Shown here: one piece after another, positions 59,376-60,940 of the stretch
Layout: the number at the start of each line of letters is the position of its first letter
Numbering within the stretch: position 1 is the first letter of the stretch
Assembly (NCBI RefSeq): GCF_023716925.1
Contig: NZ_JAMQQG010000005.1
Span: 1-60,940, forward strand
Direction: 5' to 3'
DNA from: Frankia sp. R82
GTDB lineage: Bacteria > Actinomycetota > Actinomycetes > Frankiales > Frankiaceae
DNA length: 60,940 nucleotides
Notes under the pieces: model-generated
What the model was told of the DNA's origin: nothing
The model's database searches: none
Seen by the model: only the letters and a program-made list of their open reading frames with translations
Translations under genes and position numbers: made by a program

Positions 59376-59984
59376 TCAGAGAATGCTGAATCCCTGTTGT
59401 AGCCGGGCCAGGGCATCGTCGATCGCGGCGGCCGGGTCCCGCTCGGGCGAGGACGGTGTGGACTGCCTGGCCGAGCGGAGCTGGGTGATCATCATGATGC
59501 CGATGATGGCGCCGCTGACCGCGATGACGTCCGGGTCGTCCGCCCCACGTCCGGCACGTGTCGCCACGGCTGCGGTGAACTCGTGTGCGGCGGAGGTGAG
59601 GTGGTCCAGGTGTGCCGCGCGGACTTCGGGTACAGCGGCGATGAGTGCGGTGCGGTGCTGCTCCAGGGCCCGCTGGTCGGGGCTCAGGGCGGCATAGCCG
59701 GCGCGCAGGGCCGCGCGGAAGGCGGTGATGACGCTTTCGTCCACCGGGCGGGCGCGGAAGTGGGCCAGCAGGTCGTAGTCGGCGGCGTCCCACAGCACCA
59801 GGTCGGGCTTGGTCGGGAAGTGCCGAAAGCAGGTTCGCGCCGCGACTCCGACCTCTTCGGCGATCATGCTGACCGTGGTCTCGGCATACCCTCGTTCGGC
59901 GAACAGCCGCAGTGCGGTCGACTGGATCGCCTGCCTGAGCGCGGTGGTCTGCGCCTGGTTCCAGGACGGCCGCTCGCGCGCCAA
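59376..59984 (-). CDS. TetR family transcriptional regulator
   Basis: The product is 202 residues from TTG 59984 with GAGGAGA eight bases upstream. The helix-turn-helix is QSTALRLFAERGYAETTVSM, then IAEEVGVAARTCFRHFPTKP. The ligand domain includes PVDESVITAFRAALRAGYAA and VPEVRAAHLDHLTSAAHEFT. The TTG begins directly after the TAG stop of the MFS gene, so translation is coupled and both probably form one operon in which TetR regulates the efflux pump. Confidence 0.92.
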   Translation of the reverse strand: MARERPSWNQAQTTALRQAIQSTALRLFAERGYAETTVSMIAEEVGVAARTCFRHFPTKPDLVLWDAADYDLLAHFRARPVDESVITAFRAALRAGYAALSPDQRALEQHRTALIAAVPEVRAAHLDHLTSAAHEFTAAVATRAGRGADDPDVIAVSGAIIGIMMITQLRSARQSTPSSPERDPAAAIDDALARLQQGFSIL

Positions 59985-60940
59985 CTACTCACTCTCCTCG
60001 ACTACCCTCTGGACGATGCCGGCGGTCTCGACCAGCTCGACGTCATCGCCGGCGTCGCTGCCGGCGTCGCTGCCCGTGCCGGCGCCCTCCGGTCCGGCGG
60101 CGGTTGCCCGACGTGGGAACAGCACCAGCGCCAGAAGTGCCCCGGCGAACGCTATCGCAGCGCAGACCAGCAGGGCGGTGTCGATGCCGTCGACGAATGC
60201 CGAGCGGACGTCGGCCAGCAGGGCTGGTGAGTGCAGCTGGTGAGCCAGCGCGGTGCCGTCGAAGATCCCGCCGCGGATGGCATCCGTCTGAGCTGGGGTG
60301 AGGTCGGTCAGCGCCGGGGTGGTGTCGAGGCCGGCGCGGTAGCTGGCGAGTGCGGCGGTGCCGAGGATCGCGGCGCCGAACGGGCTGCCGGCATCCTGCA
60401 ACGCCTGGATGAGAGCGGAGGCGACACCGGCCCGGGCGACGGGGATGTGCCCGAGGGCGGCGGCGGTCGCCGTCGCCAGGACCATGCCGAGGCCTGCACC
60501 GGTGACCGGGGTCCAGGTGAACAGGAACCCGAGGCCGCTGCTCGTGCTCGTCGTGGACCCGAGCGTCAGACCGGCGCCCAGCACCGCGAAACCGCCGACG
60601 AGAACCGCCTTGGCGCCGATCGCCCGCGCGAGTGGTTCGGCCCCGATCGCACCGACGGCGAGACCGCCGAGCAGCGGGAGCAGCCGCAGACCGGAGCCGA
60701 TGGAATCCACGTCGAGCACCGCCTGGAAGTACTGCGGCAGGGTGAACACCACCCCGATCATCGCCAGCGAGCACAGGAAGGCCAGCACGGTTCCCCAGAC
60801 GTATTCGGGGATACGGAACAGGCCGATGTCGACCAGCGGTTCCCGTACCCGAGCCGGCGCCCGCGCCCGCGCCCCCCCCCCCGGTCGTAGCCCGGGGCGG
60901 CGCCGGGGGAGTCGACCCGTCCTCGCCGGGGCGAGAAACC
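59985..60940 (-). CDS. MFS (DHA2-type) efflux transporter (5' end beyond window)
   Basis: The visible part is about 318 codons of a drug:H+ antiporter C-terminal half. REPLVDIGLFRIPEYVWGTV leads into segments such as FLCSLAMIGVVFTLPQYFQA, LLPLLGGLAVGAIGAEPLAR, VLVGGFAVLGAGLTLGSTTS and VLATATAAALGHIPVARAGV; the last segment is near LVCAAIAFAGALLALVLFPR. Upstream of the G11 run (plus strand C11 at 60873-60883) the frame (FLAPARTGRLPRRRPGLRPG) is Arg/Pro-rich and not membrane-like, so the real frame may shift there. It is operonic with the TetR gene downstream. Confidence 0.82.
   Translation of the reverse strand, partial: FLAPARTGRLPRRRPGLRPGGGARARAPARVREPLVDIGLFRIPEYVWGTVLAFLCSLAMIGVVFTLPQYFQAVLDVDSIGSGLRLLPLLGGLAVGAIGAEPLARAIGAKAVLVGGFAVLGAGLTLGSTTSTSSGLGFLFTWTPVTGAGLGMVLATATAAALGHIPVARAGVASALIQALQDAGSPFGAAILGTAALASYRAGLDTTPALTDLTPAQTDAIRGGIFDGTALAHQLHSPALLADVRSAFVDGIDTALLVCAAIAFAGALLALVLFPRRATAAGPEGAGTGSDAGSDAGDDVELVETAGIVQRVVEESE

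Overview
The window is very GC-rich, densely coded DNA with GTG and TTG starts. It also carries actinobacterial hallmark families: a MEDS/anti-sigma ATPase, DUF3618 with holin-X and YihY, a Scr1-like XRE regulator with DUF397, a MmyB-type regulator, GlxA/AraC and a CGNR regulator. It reads as chromosomal sequence of a high-GC actinomycete, most plausibly Frankia or a close relative. The genus is an inference from gene content. No rRNA, tRNA, CRISPR array, transposase or integrase was recognised.

Region 1 (1-12.2 kb) holds housekeeping and envelope genes. These are the tex gene running off the left edge, a MEDS/HATPase regulator, a peptidoglycan-binding lytic transglycosylase-like protein, an SRPBCC protein, a DUF4407 membrane protein, a YihY - holin-X - DUF3618 membrane operon, an alpha/beta hydrolase, an orphan member of the Sll0783/MSMEG_0572 nitrogen-starvation family and a metallophosphoesterase. 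Region 2 (13.2-17.9 kb) is a three-gene sugar/glycolipid operon (DegT aminotransferase, nucleotide-sugar epimerase, MurG/MGDG-type glycosyltransferase) followed by a NIPA/EamA-type transporter.

Region 3 (18.3-21.1 kb) is the most striking unit. An NrtR-type Nudix regulator is transcribed divergently from an SPFH protein that is translationally coupled to a divergent NAD-kinase-like protein. The shared promoter carries two dyad operators that cover the -35 and -10 boxes. Region 4 (21.2-25.3 kb) has a 52-residue ORF, a 17-bp tandem repeat, the XRE-DUF397 pair and a PrmC-related methyltransferase with a hairpin over its Shine-Dalgarno sequence.

Region 5 (25.3-48 kb) is a redox and xenobiotic-type accessory stretch. 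It contains a FAD monooxygenase, an SDR, a quinone oxidoreductase, PPOX and DHFR-like reductases, two epoxide hydrolases, NmrA, an aldo-keto reductase and an F420/NADP-type reductase. Most sit back-to-back with their own small regulator (TetR, MarR, CGNR, GlxA/AraC, HxlR), and visible dyads lie in the divergent promoters. A serine protease, a secreted Gly-rich protein and a YdjG/YdjI-like zinc-ribbon/SPFH pair are interspersed.

Region 6 (47.8-60.9 kb) starts with a rifamycin phosphotransferase gene preceded by a 19-bp rifamycin-associated element. It continues with a plant-PPO-like tyrosinase plus DUF2182 membrane protein operon, a frameshifted gene remnant, a truncated haemoglobin facing a LysR regulator, a secreted beta-propeller, MarR and MmyB-type regulators, a dienelactone-hydrolase-like protein, and a TetR/MFS efflux pair that runs off the right edge. 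The MFS reading frame becomes suspect at an 11-base homopolymer.
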